From positions 1-41,194 of the forward strand of contig QKFD01000046.1 of the NCBI GenBank assembly GCA_003251535.1: DNA of 41,194 nt, written 5' to 3'. Under the pieces are notes generated by a model that saw nothing but the letters and a program-made list of their open reading frames with translations, was not told the DNA's origin and searched no databases. This DNA is from Chromatiales bacterium. GTDB lineage: Bacteria > Pseudomonadota > Gammaproteobacteria > Thiohalomonadales > Thiohalomonadaceae. The position numbers and the translations under genes are program-made. Below, one piece after another: positions 1 to 9,223 of the stretch. Within the stretch, counting starts at the first letter, position 1, and each line of letters begins with the position of its first letter.

Positions 1-1
1 G

Positions 2-403
2 CTGGAGCTGAGCCAAACCTATGAGCTACAGGAGATGCACACCATGCTGGCTGAACGGGTCAAGCGCTGGACTGCCGAGTGGAAGCAGGAGGGGCTGCGC
101 CAAGGGATCCAACAGGGAATCGAGCAAGGAATAGAACAAGGCATCGAGCAGGGGTTGGAGCAGGGGTTGGAGCAAGGGCTCGAACAGGGGCTCGAACGAG
201 GGAGGGAAGAGGGGGAGCGCCAGCTATTGCGCCGCCAGTTGGTACGGCGTTTCGGGCCAGAGCTACCGGCCTGGGTGGATGAGCAGTTGATCAGCTCCTC
301 GTCCCACCAACGGGAGGTATGGGCGGAGAGGATCTTAGAGGTTCAGGATCTGGCGACCCTCTTCGGGGTGAACGCCCAGCTAAATGGCGCCAATGGAGCA
401 TAG
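2..403 (+). CDS. Rpn-family recombination-promoting nuclease/putative transposase, C-terminal part
   Basis: The reading frame is open at the left edge (in frame from base 2), so this is the 3' end of a longer gene that stops with TAG at 401-403. The visible protein has the tail typical of Rpn/PD-(D/E)XK transposase-like proteins: a MLAERV...W...W motif, then a run of four-residue Gly-[Ile/Leu]-[Glu/Gln]-Gln repeats, then an RRQLVRRFG segment and a short helical end of the DUF4351 type. The nuclease domain itself would lie outside the window. Rpn proteins are linked to RecA-independent recombination and to phage defence; that role is family knowledge and is not shown here. The family assignment rests on the tail only. 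Confidence 0.7.
   Translation: MELSQTYELQEMHTMLAERVKRWTAEWKQEGLRQGIQQGIEQGIEQGIEQGLEQGLEQGLEQGLERGREEGERQLLRRQLVRRFGPELPAWVDEQLISSSSHQREVWAERILEVQDLATLFGVNAQLNGANGA
104..199 (+). repeat. Tandem 12-bp coding repeat (Gly-Ile/Leu-Glu/Gln-Gln)x8
   Basis: Eight consecutive 12-nt units encode G-I-Q-Q, three G-I-E-Q, three G-L-E-Q and G-L-E-R. Units differ at wobble positions and at Ile versus Leu, so copies have drifted while keeping the amphipathic pattern. Such tracts are typical of Rpn proteins and could change length by slippage without altering the frame. Confidence 0.85.
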
Positions 404-433
404 TGGAATTGGCGTCCATTTTAAGCGCCGTGT

Positions 434-715
434 TTAGCTTTGAATGCCATGGTAAACCGCATACGCTCCGCCGGTTTGAAGCGCGGCCCATAAAGCGGCC
501 AACAGCACAAATATAGCGGTGTATCGGAGACCACCTTTGAGTCCGCGAGAACGGAAAAAGTAGTAAGGCAATGCCAGAGCACCGAGAGCGACTACTGCGC
601 TATTCAATAGCGCACCACGTTTGTATTTGATTTGTTCTGAGTCCAAGTAATACCACTGAAACGTCAAGACGACGCCAGCCAACATAAACCACATATCAGT
701 TCTGGTAAAAGCCAC
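434..715 (-). CDS. Small hypothetical membrane protein
   Basis: A 93-residue frame beginning with GTG at 715 (ATG at 694 is an alternative) and ending with TAA at 434-436. It shows three hydrophobic segments, at about residues 8-23, 35-52 and 63-86, separated by short charged loops (DSEQIKYKRG and FRSRGLKGG), so it is probably an inner-membrane protein. I do not recognise a family. No strong Shine-Dalgarno sequence is visible before either start. The local base composition is less GC-rich than in the neighbours, as in the preceding Rpn region, which suggests an accessory segment. It converges with the Rpn gene, with 30 bases between the stop codons. Confidence 0.55.
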   Translation of the reverse strand: MAFTRTDMWFMLAGVVLTFQWYYLDSEQIKYKRGALLNSAVVALGALALPYYFFRSRGLKGGLRYTAIFVLLAALWAALQTGGAYAVYHGIQS

Positions 716-909
716 ACCTGGCTCAAAGTATTGGGTCGTCGCGCCATTTATAAAGGCAACAATGGCCCAACGCCAGGAGCACTATATTTTTCTTACTGGC
801 CATGTTCCCCCGCCGGGGGAGGTCCTGGCTCAACTCGGTGAAGGATCTCTCACCCAGCGGCAGTGAAGGTGGGGCAACCGCCCAACCTTCTAACCGTGGT
901 GGGGTGTTC

Positions 910-2439
910 TCAGTTCGGGAGCGGCTGCGGTGCCGGCGGACCCACGTAGCGGGCGCTTGGGCGGATGATCCGGTTATCGGAGGCCTGTTCGAGGATATGG
1001 GCGGACCAGCCGATAATCCGGGAGGAGGCAAACGTGGGGGTGAATAGGTCAGGATGCAGTCCGCAGCGGCTCATGACCACGGCCGCATAGTACTCCACGT
1101 TGGCATATAGCTCGCGGCCCGGTTTGAGCTCAGAGAGGACCTCTTCGATGGCCTTCTCCACATTGGTGGCCAGCTCCATTAGTTCACCACCGAGCCCGAT
1201 GGCGATCTCACGCAGCAGCAAGGAGCGGGGATCGTGCGTCTTATAGACCCGGTGGCCAAAGCCCATGATGCGCTTGCCGTTCTCAACCATATTGCGCGCC
1301 CATGGCCGGGCGCTTTCAGGCTGACCGATGGCATGGAGCATCTCTAGCACCCGGCTCGGTGCGCCGCCATGCAGCGGACCTGAGAGGGCGCCGATGGCAC
1401 CTGCCATGGCCGCGCCGATATCGGCACCGGTTGAGATGATGACTCGCGCTGCGAACGTAGAGGCATTGAAGCCGTGATCAATGGTGAGGATCTGATACTG
1501 CTCAATGGCACGGGCAAACTGCGGATCGGGGATTTCGCCAGTGATCATGTAAAGATAGTTGGCGGTATAGCCCAGCTCCGGATGGGGCTCCACGATATCA
1601 AGACCATGGCGGATCCGGTACAACGCAGCGATGAGGCTCGGGACGACGGCACAGATCCGAATCCCATTGGCCATCAGCTCCGCACGATCGATATCGAGCG
1701 ATGGCTTGAAGTCGAAGGCCTGCGCGGCAAAGGAGACCGCGGTGCGCAGGTTATTGAGCAGCTCGGTATCTTCGGCCCGCCCCGAGATCTGGCTGAGCAT
1801 CGAGCGGACGTTTGCAGGAATGACGCTCAGTGAGCGGATCTCTGCAAGAAATGCCGAGCGCTCTACCGCCGTTGGCAAGGTGCCATTGAGAAGGAAATAC
1901 CACACCTCTTCGATGCTGAGGTGTTTGGCCAGATCGATGGCCGAATATTGGCGATAGTGGTAGAAGCCCTCTTGCCCGCGCACATCGCCAAGCTCAGTCT
2001 CTGCCACTACGACGCCCGAGAGCCCTTTAGGGGCGGCATTTGATTCGGGCGATTCGACCTGACTTATCGAGGCAAACTCCAGCAGGTCACTTTTTGACAC
2101 GACACCGACGATCTTCCCATCCTCGACCACCGGTACGCAGCGGTGAGGGGCATTGCGCACTTTGGCGTAGGCCGCCTCGATCTCCTCATGGCTATCGAGC
2201 ACGGCTGGATTTTTGATGGCCATCCAGTCGGCGATCTTCGCCGTATCCGGGGCAACCTGTTGGGAGGAGAAGAGGAGAAAATCCCGTTCGGTCCAGATGC
2301 CGATGGGGCGGGATTGATCGTCCAGTACGATGAGCGAGCCGATGTTCTTGTCCGCCATGCGGGCTGTGACCGCCGCAACAGACTCGCCAGCGGTGGTCGT
2401 GACAGCGGGGGCAGACATGATTTCGCGGACTGTACGCAT
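910..2439 (-). CDS. Citrate synthase-family protein with N-terminal tandem CBS domains
   Basis: A 509-residue protein. Residues 1-125 form two CBS motifs (VREIMSAPAVTTTAG...IGIWTERD and IADWMAIKNPAVLD...GVVSKSDL), normally adenine-nucleotide sensors. From about residue 140 onward it is a citrate/2-methylcitrate synthase: TIDHGFNAST, SGPLHGGAP and GFGHRVYK carry the His residues that bind oxaloacetate and drive condensation with acetyl-CoA. The third catalytic residue, usually Asp in a NVDF/Y motif, appears as Glu in ANVEYYAAV, a change seen in some subfamilies. The fusion suggests allosteric control by adenylate charge. It stands alone, with no TCA gene next to it. It could act as a citrate or methylcitrate synthase; sequence alone does not decide. 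The start ATG at 2439 has only a weak AGAAG upstream. Confidence 0.9.
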   Translation of the reverse strand: MRTVREIMSAPAVTTTAGESVAAVTARMADKNIGSLIVLDDQSRPIGIWTERDFLLFSSQQVAPDTAKIADWMAIKNPAVLDSHEEIEAAYAKVRNAPHRCVPVVEDGKIVGVVSKSDLLEFASISQVESPESNAAPKGLSGVVVAETELGDVRGQEGFYHYRQYSAIDLAKHLSIEEVWYFLLNGTLPTAVERSAFLAEIRSLSVIPANVRSMLSQISGRAEDTELLNNLRTAVSFAAQAFDFKPSLDIDRAELMANGIRICAVVPSLIAALYRIRHGLDIVEPHPELGYTANYLYMITGEIPDPQFARAIEQYQILTIDHGFNASTFAARVIISTGADIGAAMAGAIGALSGPLHGGAPSRVLEMLHAIGQPESARPWARNMVENGKRIMGFGHRVYKTHDPRSLLLREIAIGLGGELMELATNVEKAIEEVLSELKPGRELYANVEYYAAVVMSRCGLHPDLFTPTFASSRIIGWSAHILEQASDNRIIRPSARYVGPPAPQPLPN

Positions 2440-3428
2440 AGCTTAATTCTTCTAACCCGGAAACAGTGAGAACGCTCGCATCCGAACCGGGGCGCTTCAG
2501 CCGCGGGATGCGAAGACAGGGCCGGACGCACCCCGAACGAATAAATTAGGTTGCCTGACGACGGTGGCTTCGTTGTATGCGACGAACGCACGATACGCGC
2601 CCCATATCGCCACTCTATGGCGCAGGCCATAATACCAAACCCCTAGCAGGGGTCAAGGAATGCAATATTTTTTGGCACACATCGAGACCCCGCTTAGGGG
2701 CCAAACAGGCCCATGCCACAAAACTTAGTATATGGGGCCCTGGCCGCTTGAGGCCGCCTGCCCCCCCTAGCCTATCGGGCCGGCGATTGCCCGAGAGGGC
2801 CGTGGGTGAGACCCCAACTATCGGGGCCGCTGTGGGGCCTGGTGGGACGGCGTAGGCCAGGGAATGACCTGACCCCACACCGGGCGATAGGCCTTGATCT
2901 CCGTAAAGTTTTTATAGGGGTTACGGCGCCTGATGGGGAAACCGTTGGACGCCCGAGCGGACGGCCGTCAGGCGAGAAAGATCCACAATGAAATTTCTTT
3001 TTTATTAGGATTTATCGGTACGCTCAAGGCCGTGTGGCGGGGGCGGGATGATGGGATGGCTGGGATGTTCTATAGGCTTTTGTTGAGTGCGCTATATTAC
3101 TTTTTTTGTGCCGGTTGGCATGAATCTGAGCGGCGCGGTTAGGGGCCTGATAGTCGATGTGGGGAGGGCTGGCTGGAAAGTAAATATGACCGTCCTATCC
3201 GGCCGGGTTGGGCCGGACTCTCACGCCGCCGCCGCCCTCATGGACCCACCCCCCCTTGGACTGGGGGCCTTCATGCGCTGGGTTGGGGCTTGGCGGGTGG
3301 GGCCGGGGGATGTGAGTCGGGGGTGAGGTTGGATGGCCACACGTGGTGAGCGCAAAAAACAGCGGGGGATACGCACGATATCGCTTGGAGTGCGCAGCGT
3401 GAGTGGGAGAGGGGAGGGCACAGAGCAC
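2440..3428 (+). other. About 1 kb without a convincing gene
   Basis: Short open frames exist on both strands but none has a recognisable protein, a good ribosome-binding site or consistent codon use. The stretch mixes GC-rich inverted repeats (for example CCCCTAGCAGGGG near 2639-2651) with AT-rich patches around 2905-3010 and 3090-3110. It contains similar short motifs, CTATCGGGCCGG near 2771 and CTATCGGGGCCG near 2818. It must hold the promoter of the citrate synthase gene at its left end and the 3' end of the copper ATPase transcript at its right. It may be remains of decayed genes; I see no tRNA or clear RNA gene. Confidence 0.5.
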
Positions 3429-5660
3429 TCAATGAGGCTCGGTTTTGAACAGTCGCAGTCGGTTGGCATTGCTCACTACCGTCACCGATGACAGGGCCAT
3501 GGCCGCCCCGGCGATCATCGGATTGAGCAGTATCCCGGCAATGGGCCAGAGCAGGCCCGCCGCGATGGGCAGTCCCAAGGTGTTGTAGATAAAGGCGCCC
3601 AATAGATTTTGCCGAATATTCCGTACCGTGGCGCGGGAGATAGCAATGGCGTCGGCCACTCCATGCAATGAGCCGCGCATGAGGGTGATGTCACTACTCT
3701 CAATGGCCACATCGGTACCCGAGCCGATAGCAAAACCGACATCTGCGGTGGCCAACGCCGGGGCATCATTAATCCCATCGCCCACCATACCTACCACTTT
3801 TCCTTGGGCCTGGAGCTGGCTCACCTGCTGTGATTTATCCTCCGGTAGCAGCTCGGCGATGAACCGATCCACCCCCACGGCACGGGCCACGGCCTCGGCC
3901 GTGGGGCGTTGGTCACCGGTGAGCATTACCACCTCAATCCCCTCCGCCTGGAGGCGGGCCACGGCGGCCCGGGAGTCGGGCTTGACGGGATCGGCAATGG
4001 CCAGCAGCCCCAGCAGGCGGTCGCCTTGGGCGAGATAGATGGGGGTGCCCCCCGCCGCCGCCAGCTCGGCGGCACGTGCCGCTAATGGCGCGAGATCTAC
4101 CCCCTGCTCGACCATCAGCCGCTGGTTGCCGCACACCACCATCGACTCGGCCACCCGGGCCTGGGCGCCACGCCCCACCAGCGCCTCAAAGTCGCTGGTG
4201 GAGGGGGGGCTAATGCCGTCGCTCCGGGCCCGCTCCATCACCGCTTGGGCCAATGGGTGTTCTGAGTGTTGCTCCACCGCGGCGGCTAGGCTGAGTAGCT
4301 CGGTGTCGGTCACCCCAGGTAGTGCCACCAATTCGGTGACACTGGGGTGGCCGGCGGTGATGGTGCCGGTCTTGTCCAGCACCACCGTGGTCAACCGACC
4401 TGCCTGCTGTAGTGCATCGCCGTTGCGGATCAGCACCCCATACTCGGCCGCCTTACCTACCCCCACCATGATGGAGATGGGGGTGGCCAACCCTAGGGCG
4501 CAGGGGCAGGCGATCACCAGCAGGGTCATGGCGGTGACGATGGCGTAGGAGAGGACCGGCTCAGGGCCGAAGTTGTACCAGATCAAGAAGGTGACTACGG
4601 CTAGGATCAACACCGTAGGGACAAAGATCGCCGCCACCTGGTCCACCAGCCGGCCGATGGCCGGTTTACTGGCCTGGGCGCGGCGTACCAGCTCGATAAT
4701 ACGGGCCAGTACTGTTTCTCCCCCGATCCGTTTGGCCTGGTAGAGGAAGCTGCCGCTCCTGTTGATGGTACCCCCCACCACCTCATCACCCACCCCCTTG
4801 CTCACCGGCAGTGGTTCGCCGGTGAGCATCGACTCATCGAGGGTAGAGTGGCCCTCGATGATCACCCCATCCACCGGTACCCTCTCCCCGGGCCGGAGCC
4901 GCAGGGTGTCGTCCAACCCCACCTGGGCGATGGGCAGATCCCGCTCCTCGCCGTTGCGTACCACCCGGGCCGTCTTTGGTTGCAGGCCGATGAGGCGGCG
5001 GATCGCCTGGGAGGTGCGGGTGCGGGCGCGCATCTCCAGCGCCTGGCCGAGGTTGATGAGGGCGATGATCACCGCTGCCGCCTCAAAATAGGCGTGGCGG
5101 GCGATGGAGGGGACCGCATCGGGAAAGAGCACAATGGCCATGGAGTAGCTCCAGGCGGCCCCGGTACCCATGGCAATCAGGGTATCCATGTTGGCGTTGT
5201 GTAGGCGAAACTGTTTGACCGCCCCGCTGAAGAAGTGGCCACCGGAGTAGACCATGGCCGCCAGGGTAAGCAGCCCCAGCAGAAGCCAGAGGCCACGGGC
5301 CTGGGCCAGCGGTGGGAGGAGATCGGTCATCCCCAGTAGCATCAGCGGTAGCCCCACTGCGGCGGCCACTACGGTCTTGCGCACCCGGCCCTGGAAGTGG
5401 CGCTGTTCGGCCGCCTCCCGCTCCTCCTGCTCCCGCTCCAGGTCTTTGAGTTCGGTCGCCTCATAGCCGGCCGCCTGGACAATGGCCACCAGCTCGGTGG
5501 CGGGCAGGGTGCCGTAGACCTCGGCGGTGTGCTCGACAAAATTGACCGTTGCCGCCTCCACTCCCGGGGCCGCCTTGAGGGCATTTTCCACTGCGGCGAC
5601 GCAGCCGGCGCAGCTCATTCCGCCTACGGAGAGGCGGATCGGATCGCGGGTCTGGGCCAT
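3429..5660 (-). CDS. copA: Copper-translocating P1B-type ATPase
   Basis: A 743-residue Cu(+) efflux pump of the inner membrane. In order: one N-terminal heavy-metal-associated domain with the GMSCAGC metal site (Cys17, Cys20), a Glu/Arg-rich linker near residue 90, paired membrane helices, the actuator loop (LTGEPLPV), the intramembrane CPC metal site in IACPCALG (about residue 385), the phosphorylation motif DKTGT (about 429), the HP motif in [18 protein letters not shown] (about 628) and two last helices. This matches CopA in motif order and length. I chose ATG at 5660 because AGGGGGA lies five bases upstream; an in-frame ATG nine codons earlier has no such site. It is divergent from ubiT. 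No CueR-type operator is evident in the shared region. Confidence 0.95.
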   Translation of the reverse strand: MAQTRDPIRLSVGGMSCAGCVAAVENALKAAPGVEAATVNFVEHTAEVYGTLPATELVAIVQAAGYEATELKDLEREQEEREAAEQRHFQGRVRKTVVAAAVGLPLMLLGMTDLLPPLAQARGLWLLLGLLTLAAMVYSGGHFFSGAVKQFRLHNANMDTLIAMGTGAAWSYSMAIVLFPDAVPSIARHAYFEAAAVIIALINLGQALEMRARTRTSQAIRRLIGLQPKTARVVRNGEERDLPIAQVGLDDTLRLRPGERVPVDGVIIEGHSTLDESMLTGEPLPVSKGVGDEVVGGTINRSGSFLYQAKRIGGETVLARIIELVRRAQASKPAIGRLVDQVAAIFVPTVLILAVVTFLIWYNFGPEPVLSYAIVTAMTLLVIACPCALGLATPISIMVGVGKAAEYGVLIRNGDALQQAGRLTTVVLDKTGTITAGHPSVTELVALPGVTDTELLSLAAAVEQHSEHPLAQAVMERARSDGISPPSTSDFEALVGRGAQARVAESMVVCGNQRLMVEQGVDLAPLAARAAELAAAGGTPIYLAQGDRLLGLLAIADPVKPDSRAAVARLQAEGIEVVMLTGDQRPTAEAVARAVGVDRFIAELLPEDKSQQVSQLQAQGKVVGMVGDGINDAPALATADVGFAIGSGTDVAIESSDITLMRGSLHGVADAIAISRATVRNIRQNLLGAFIYNTLGLPIAAGLLWPIAGILLNPMIAGAAMALSSVTVVSNANRLRLFKTEPH

Positions 5661-5785
5661 GAGTCCCCCTATTGGGTATCTGGACATGCTTGGACTGCCC
5701 CACCATTATGGCCGTCGGCCACCCCATTGGACCGACGCGGGTGGGATCAATGTTGATGAGTTAATCAAGGGGAGGATAGTTCCTA

Positions 5786-6280
5786 ATGAAGCCGCAGCTG
5801 TTCCCGCTCTCCGTGCTCCTGCGTACCCTACCCGATGCCGTCCATGCCGAACTCCTCTCCCGCGCCTTCAACCACCTGCTACAGGGGCAGGAGGCGGCCG
5901 AGCAGCTGTTGGAGCTGGAGGGTAAGCGGCTGGGGATCGCCATCCTCGATACCGGTAACCAACTGGTGTTTGAGGTGGTGGGAGGGGCGTTTCGGCGGGT
6001 GGCACTAGGGGGCTGGGATGTCCGCATCAGTGGTAGCCTGGAGGGCTTCTGGCGCCTGGCAACCCGTAGCGAAGACCCCGATACCCTCTTTTTCAACCGC
6101 CAGCTGGCACTGGAGGGGGAGACCGCTACCGGCCTCTATCTCAAAAACCTGCTCGATGGCATGGAGTTTGACCGCCAGGCCCACTTGACGGCAGTCTTGG
6201 GCCCCAGCCTAGGCGCCGTAGTGGGGCGCGCCCTCACCCGTAGCGGGCTGGAGAGCAGGCTGCGGCGTTGGGTGGTATAG
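5786..6280 (+). CDS. ubiT: SCP2 domain protein, UbiT-like ubiquinone biosynthesis accessory factor
   Basis: A 164-residue protein. An N-terminal helical part (LPDAVHAELLSRAFNHLLQGQ) leads into an SCP2 lipid-binding fold whose signature is DVRISGSLEGFWRLATRSEDPDTLFFNRQLALEGE followed by a helical end. This is the arrangement of UbiT (formerly YhbT), which works with UbiU and UbiV in oxygen-independent ubiquinone synthesis and binds isoprenoid intermediates. UbiU and UbiV are not nearby in this window, so the pathway assignment is by family resemblance. AAGGGGAGGA lies about nine bases before the ATG. It is followed closely by rsmA and is probably co-transcribed with it. If UbiT is right, the organism probably makes quinone under low oxygen. 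Confidence 0.8.
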   Translation: MKPQLFPLSVLLRTLPDAVHAELLSRAFNHLLQGQEAAEQLLELEGKRLGIAILDTGNQLVFEVVGGAFRRVALGGWDVRISGSLEGFWRLATRSEDPDTLFFNRQLALEGETATGLYLKNLLDGMEFDRQAHLTAVLGPSLGAVVGRALTRSGLESRLRRWVV

Positions 6281-6318
6281 CCCCGTCTTCCCATCTATTC
6301 CGCCCCACAAGCACTGCT

Positions 6319-7086
6319 ATGCACGCACCCCGTAAACGCTTCGGCCAAAACTTCCTCCGCGATGGCAATGTGGTGACCCGCATTGTGCGCGCCATCAATC
6401 CGCAGCCAGGCCAGCACCTGGTGGAGATCGGCCCCGGTCAGGCGGCCCTCACCCGGCCGCTGCTGGAGACGGGGTGCCACCTGGAGGTGGTGGAGCTAGA
6501 TCGCGATCTGGTGCCCGCCCTCCAGGCACTGCCAGGGCTCACCGTCCATGAGGCGGATGCCCTCAAGTTTGATTTCTGCTCCCTGGCCCAAGCGGGCGAA
6601 CAGCTGCGGGTGGTGGGTAACCTGCCCTATAACATCTCCACCCCACTGCTGTTTCACCTCATCGAACAGGCCGCTTGCATCCAAGATATGACCTTCATGT
6701 TGCAGCGGGAGGTGGTGGATCGGATGACCGCCGCCCCCGCCAGTGAGGCCTACGGCCGGCTCAGTGTGATGGTGCAGTTCCACTGCCAGGCGGAGCGGCT
6801 ATTTACCGTTCCTCCCGGCGCCTTCTTCCCGCCCCCCAAAGTGGAGTCGGCCATCGTCCATCTGGTGCCTCACCCGCAGCCTCCGGTGGTGGTGGCTGAC
6901 GAGGCGCTATTCGCCCGGCTGGTGGCCCAGGCCTTCTCCCAACGCCGCAAGACCCTACGCAACACCCTCAAGGGGTGGGTGGCGGCGGAGGCGATGGCCT
7001 CTGTCGAGATCGATCCGCAGCGGCGGGCCGAGACGCTGACCTTGGCGGAGTTTGCCCGTCTGGCCGCGCTGGTGGAGCCGCAGTAG
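6319..7086 (+). CDS. rsmA: 16S rRNA (adenine(1518)-N(6)/adenine(1519)-N(6))-dimethyltransferase
   Basis: A 255-residue SAM-dependent methyltransferase that dimethylates two adjacent adenines at the 3' end of 16S rRNA during small-subunit assembly. Family motifs are clear: KRFGQNFL at the N terminus, the SAM-binding VEIGPGQAALT, the catalytic NLPYNIS and the C-terminal FPPPKVES. The ATG at 6319 places KRFGQNFL at residues 6-13, as usual for the family; upstream in-frame starts overlap ubiT and add unconserved sequence. It lies 38 bases after ubiT and converges with the anti-sigma gene, with 50 bases in between. Confidence 0.96.
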   Translation: MHAPRKRFGQNFLRDGNVVTRIVRAINPQPGQHLVEIGPGQAALTRPLLETGCHLEVVELDRDLVPALQALPGLTVHEADALKFDFCSLAQAGEQLRVVGNLPYNISTPLLFHLIEQAACIQDMTFMLQREVVDRMTAAPASEAYGRLSVMVQFHCQAERLFTVPPGAFFPPPKVESAIVHLVPHPQPPVVVADEALFARLVAQAFSQRRKTLRNTLKGWVAAEAMASVEIDPQRRAETLTLAEFARLAALVEPQ

Positions 7087-7136
7087 GCGGGGGGGCTGGT
7101 CAGGCAGGGGGTGGCCAGGTTGCCCAGCAACCCCCT

Positions 7137-7937
7137 TTAATGGCTGCCCACTGGCAGCGCCGCCGCGGCCGCCGGTTCCCCTCGTAGCTGCTGGAATACC
7201 GCCTCCGCCAGTGCCAACAGATCCCCCTGCGCCAGGGGGCCGGTGACGGCGTAGCCCAAGCCCCCCTCCACCCAATAGAAGACCCCCAACCCCTGGCTGT
7301 GCTCAAAGTGGAATAGGGTCGTCGCCTCCTGCCACGGCCCGCGCCGCAGGTAGAGGGTGATGCGGGTGGCATCGGCCCGCTCATACATAAACTGGGCCGC
7401 CATGCGGTCGGTGGCCGGTAGTAACCGCCCACCCACCAGATGGTAGCCGAGCGTGGTGAGGTCGGGGGCCCGCAGATCGGCGTGGAGCCGCAGCGAGAGC
7501 CAGCTCACTAAGTGGTGTTCATCGGCCGCGCTCACCTCCACCGGGTGGCGCGGATCGGTGGTGTAGACGGTGTGGGCAAAGGCCGCCGGCTGCACCAGCT
7601 GCTCGCTCAGCGGCTGCTCCGCCAATAGAGGTGCCCTCGCGGTGGGGTGGAGGCCCCAGCCGAGGCTACCCCCCAGCAGCAACCAGCCGGCGGCGGCCGC
7701 CGCTGCCCGCCAGGGGCTACGCCGAGAGGGGCGCAGTTGGGGAGGGATCGGCTCCGCCAGCACCGGATCAAATAGCTGATGGAGTGCCCGGTCAACCCGC
7801 CGGTATTCAGCCAACTCCGCCTCCGCCTCGGGGTGGGTGGCCAGATAGTGGGCCACCTCTGCTCGCCGCTCGGGAGAAAGCTCATCGTCGAGGTAGGCGT
7901 TGAGGTCACCTCGGGTGATGGGGGCACGGTGTCTCAT
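7137..7937 (-). CDS. Transmembrane anti-sigma factor
   Basis: A 266-residue protein that starts with an anti-sigma N-terminal segment (DLNAYLDDELSPERRAEVAHYLATHPEAEAEL, about residues 9-42). A positively charged linker and a single membrane helix (about 76-97) follow, then a periplasmic domain of about 165 residues. This is the layout of membrane anti-sigma factors that hold an ECF sigma factor inactive until a periplasmic signal. The N-terminal segment lacks the HxxxCxxC zinc motif found in ZAS-type anti-sigma factors. Its start overlaps the sigma gene stop by four bases, so the two are translationally coupled. The periplasmic domain is not one I can name. Confidence 0.8.
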   Translation of the reverse strand: MRHRAPITRGDLNAYLDDELSPERRAEVAHYLATHPEAEAELAEYRRVDRALHQLFDPVLAEPIPPQLRPSRRSPWRAAAAAAGWLLLGGSLGWGLHPTARAPLLAEQPLSEQLVQPAAFAHTVYTTDPRHPVEVSAADEHHLVSWLSLRLHADLRAPDLTTLGYHLVGGRLLPATDRMAAQFMYERADATRITLYLRRGPWQEATTLFHFEHSQGLGVFYWVEGGLGYAVTGPLAQGDLLALAEAVFQQLRGEPAAAAALPVGSH

Positions 7938-8443
7938 TTCACCCTCCGCAGCGGGCCATCCCGCTCCTGGGCCAGTTGTTGGCGCAGCTGTTGCCGCGCC
8001 CGGGCGAGGCGTGACATGACGGTCCCCACCGGGATCCCGAGTATGGTCGCCGCCTCTTGATAACGCAGCCCCTCCAGTGCCACCAGTAGCAGCACCTCGC
8101 GCTGCTCCGCTGGCAACCCATCTAGTGCCCGCTGTAGCTCCCGCAGGGTGGTGGCCGACTCGGCGCCGCCAGGGGCGGCGACGGTCGACTCCTCTTCCAG
8201 TAGCTCAACGAACTGTGGGCCGGAGTGGTTGCGCCGTAGTTGGTTGACGTAGAGATTGTGCATGATGGTGAAGAGCCAGGCGCGCAGATCGCTGCCGCTG
8301 CGCCAGAAGTGCAGCCGGCCGAGGGCCCGCTCCAGGCAGTCCTGCACCAGGTCATCTGCCGCCGGGGTGTTGCCGCGCAGCAGGGCGCGGGCATAACGGC
8401 GCAGCCGCGGGATCTGTTCAACGACGCGATCTGGCAGTTCCAT
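7934..8443 (-). CDS. ECF-type RNA polymerase sigma factor
   Basis: A 169-residue sigma-70 family protein. Region 2 is visible as LRRYARALLRGNTPAADDLVQDCLERALGRLHFWRSGSDLRAWLFTIMHNLYVNQLRR, and region 4 as ALDGLPAEQREVLLLVALEGLRYQEAATILGIPVGTVMSRLARARQQLRQ, the helix-turn-helix for the -35 element. Length and the lack of regions 1 and 3 fit the ECF group. It lies 14 bases downstream of the cytochrome P460 gene and is coupled to the anti-sigma gene, so the three form one minus-strand transcript. The sigma factor probably drives its own operon and may respond to redox or nitrogen-oxide stress, inferred only from the P460 neighbour. Confidence 0.92.
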   Translation of the reverse strand: MELPDRVVEQIPRLRRYARALLRGNTPAADDLVQDCLERALGRLHFWRSGSDLRAWLFTIMHNLYVNQLRRNHSGPQFVELLEEESTVAAPGGAESATTLRELQRALDGLPAEQREVLLLVALEGLRYQEAATILGIPVGTVMSRLARARQQLRQQLAQERDGPLRRVK

Positions 8444-8457
8444 CGCCTAGGGTCTCG

Positions 8458-8982
8458 TCAGTGGCCTGCCGGTAGCGGCGGGAAGGTGGCCGGGGTGGTG
8501 AAGACCCAATCACGCCCCTTCACCGGGGTGTGGCAGCCAACGCACTCTAGGGCAAAGTTGGTATCGTTGCCGTAGGGTTTGAGGTCGCTGCCCACCCAAC
8601 GGGCATAGCCCCAGCCGCCGGTCTCCGCCCACTTTTTACTGTCCTTCTCCATAAATTCGACATGGATGAAGGCCTGGGGGGCGATGGCGGGGGCCCAATC
8701 GGGCTCTGCACCCTCTTTCCATACCACCTTGCCGAGGATGGTGCCATCGGGCCACGGTAGGGTCTCGCCGCGCCGGGCGGCGGCGATGGCGATCTCGTTA
8801 CCGAGGATCACCCGCATCGAGTGGTGGTCCGTGCGATGGGAGACCGAGATGACCTTCCAGTCGCGGTAGTCAGCCGGAAACTCGATGCCATTGGGGGCCG
8901 GGGCCACGGCGGTCTCGGCGCTGACCAGCAGGGGGGTGCTCAGCAGGGCGGCACCCGCGAGGAGGGGGGAGAAACGGTTCAT
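8458..8982 (-). CDS. Cytochrome P460 family c-type haem protein
   Basis: A 174-residue exported protein. A signal peptide ([22 protein letters not shown]) is followed by the cytochrome P460 fold: [28 protein letters not shown], then [14 protein letters not shown], then a single c-type haem site CVGCH at about residue 148. P460 proteins act in the periplasm; characterised members oxidise hydroxylamine or bind nitric oxide, others (cytochrome c'-beta) are carriers or sensors. The Lys that crosslinks to haem in true P460 cannot be assigned by eye here. I chose the ATG at 8982 for its AAGGAG eight bases upstream and for the immediate signal peptide; an ATG seven codons earlier overlaps that site. 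It is the first gene of the P460-sigma-anti-sigma unit. Confidence 0.87.
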   Translation of the reverse strand: MNRFSPLLAGAALLSTPLLVSAETAVAPAPNGIEFPADYRDWKVISVSHRTDHHSMRVILGNEIAIAAARRGETLPWPDGTILGKVVWKEGAEPDWAPAIAPQAFIHVEFMEKDSKKWAETGGWGYARWVGSDLKPYGNDTNFALECVGCHTPVKGRDWVFTTPATFPPLPAGH

Positions 8983-9223
8983 CGATGGGCTCCTTGGAGT
9001 CATGGCACGGGAGTGTGCAATGGGGCTAACAGTGGGCGCGCTGTTTTATTCCCTGCCCTGTGGTTTTATTCCCTGCCGCACTGCCGATGGGTCGGTCGTG
9101 GGGGGCTGGCGGCTGATTATCGGTCGCTGGCGGCTCACTTTTGGCCCGCTGCTTCCGGTAGAGTCAGCCATTGCGCCCGCACCCCAGGTAGGCGCTAACC
9201 CCATCGCCAGTGAGCGCCGAGCC

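Noticed and set aside
723-1031. Minus-strand frame after the citrate synthase gene
   Set aside because: It largely overlaps the citrate synthase C terminus out of frame and encodes no recognisable protein.
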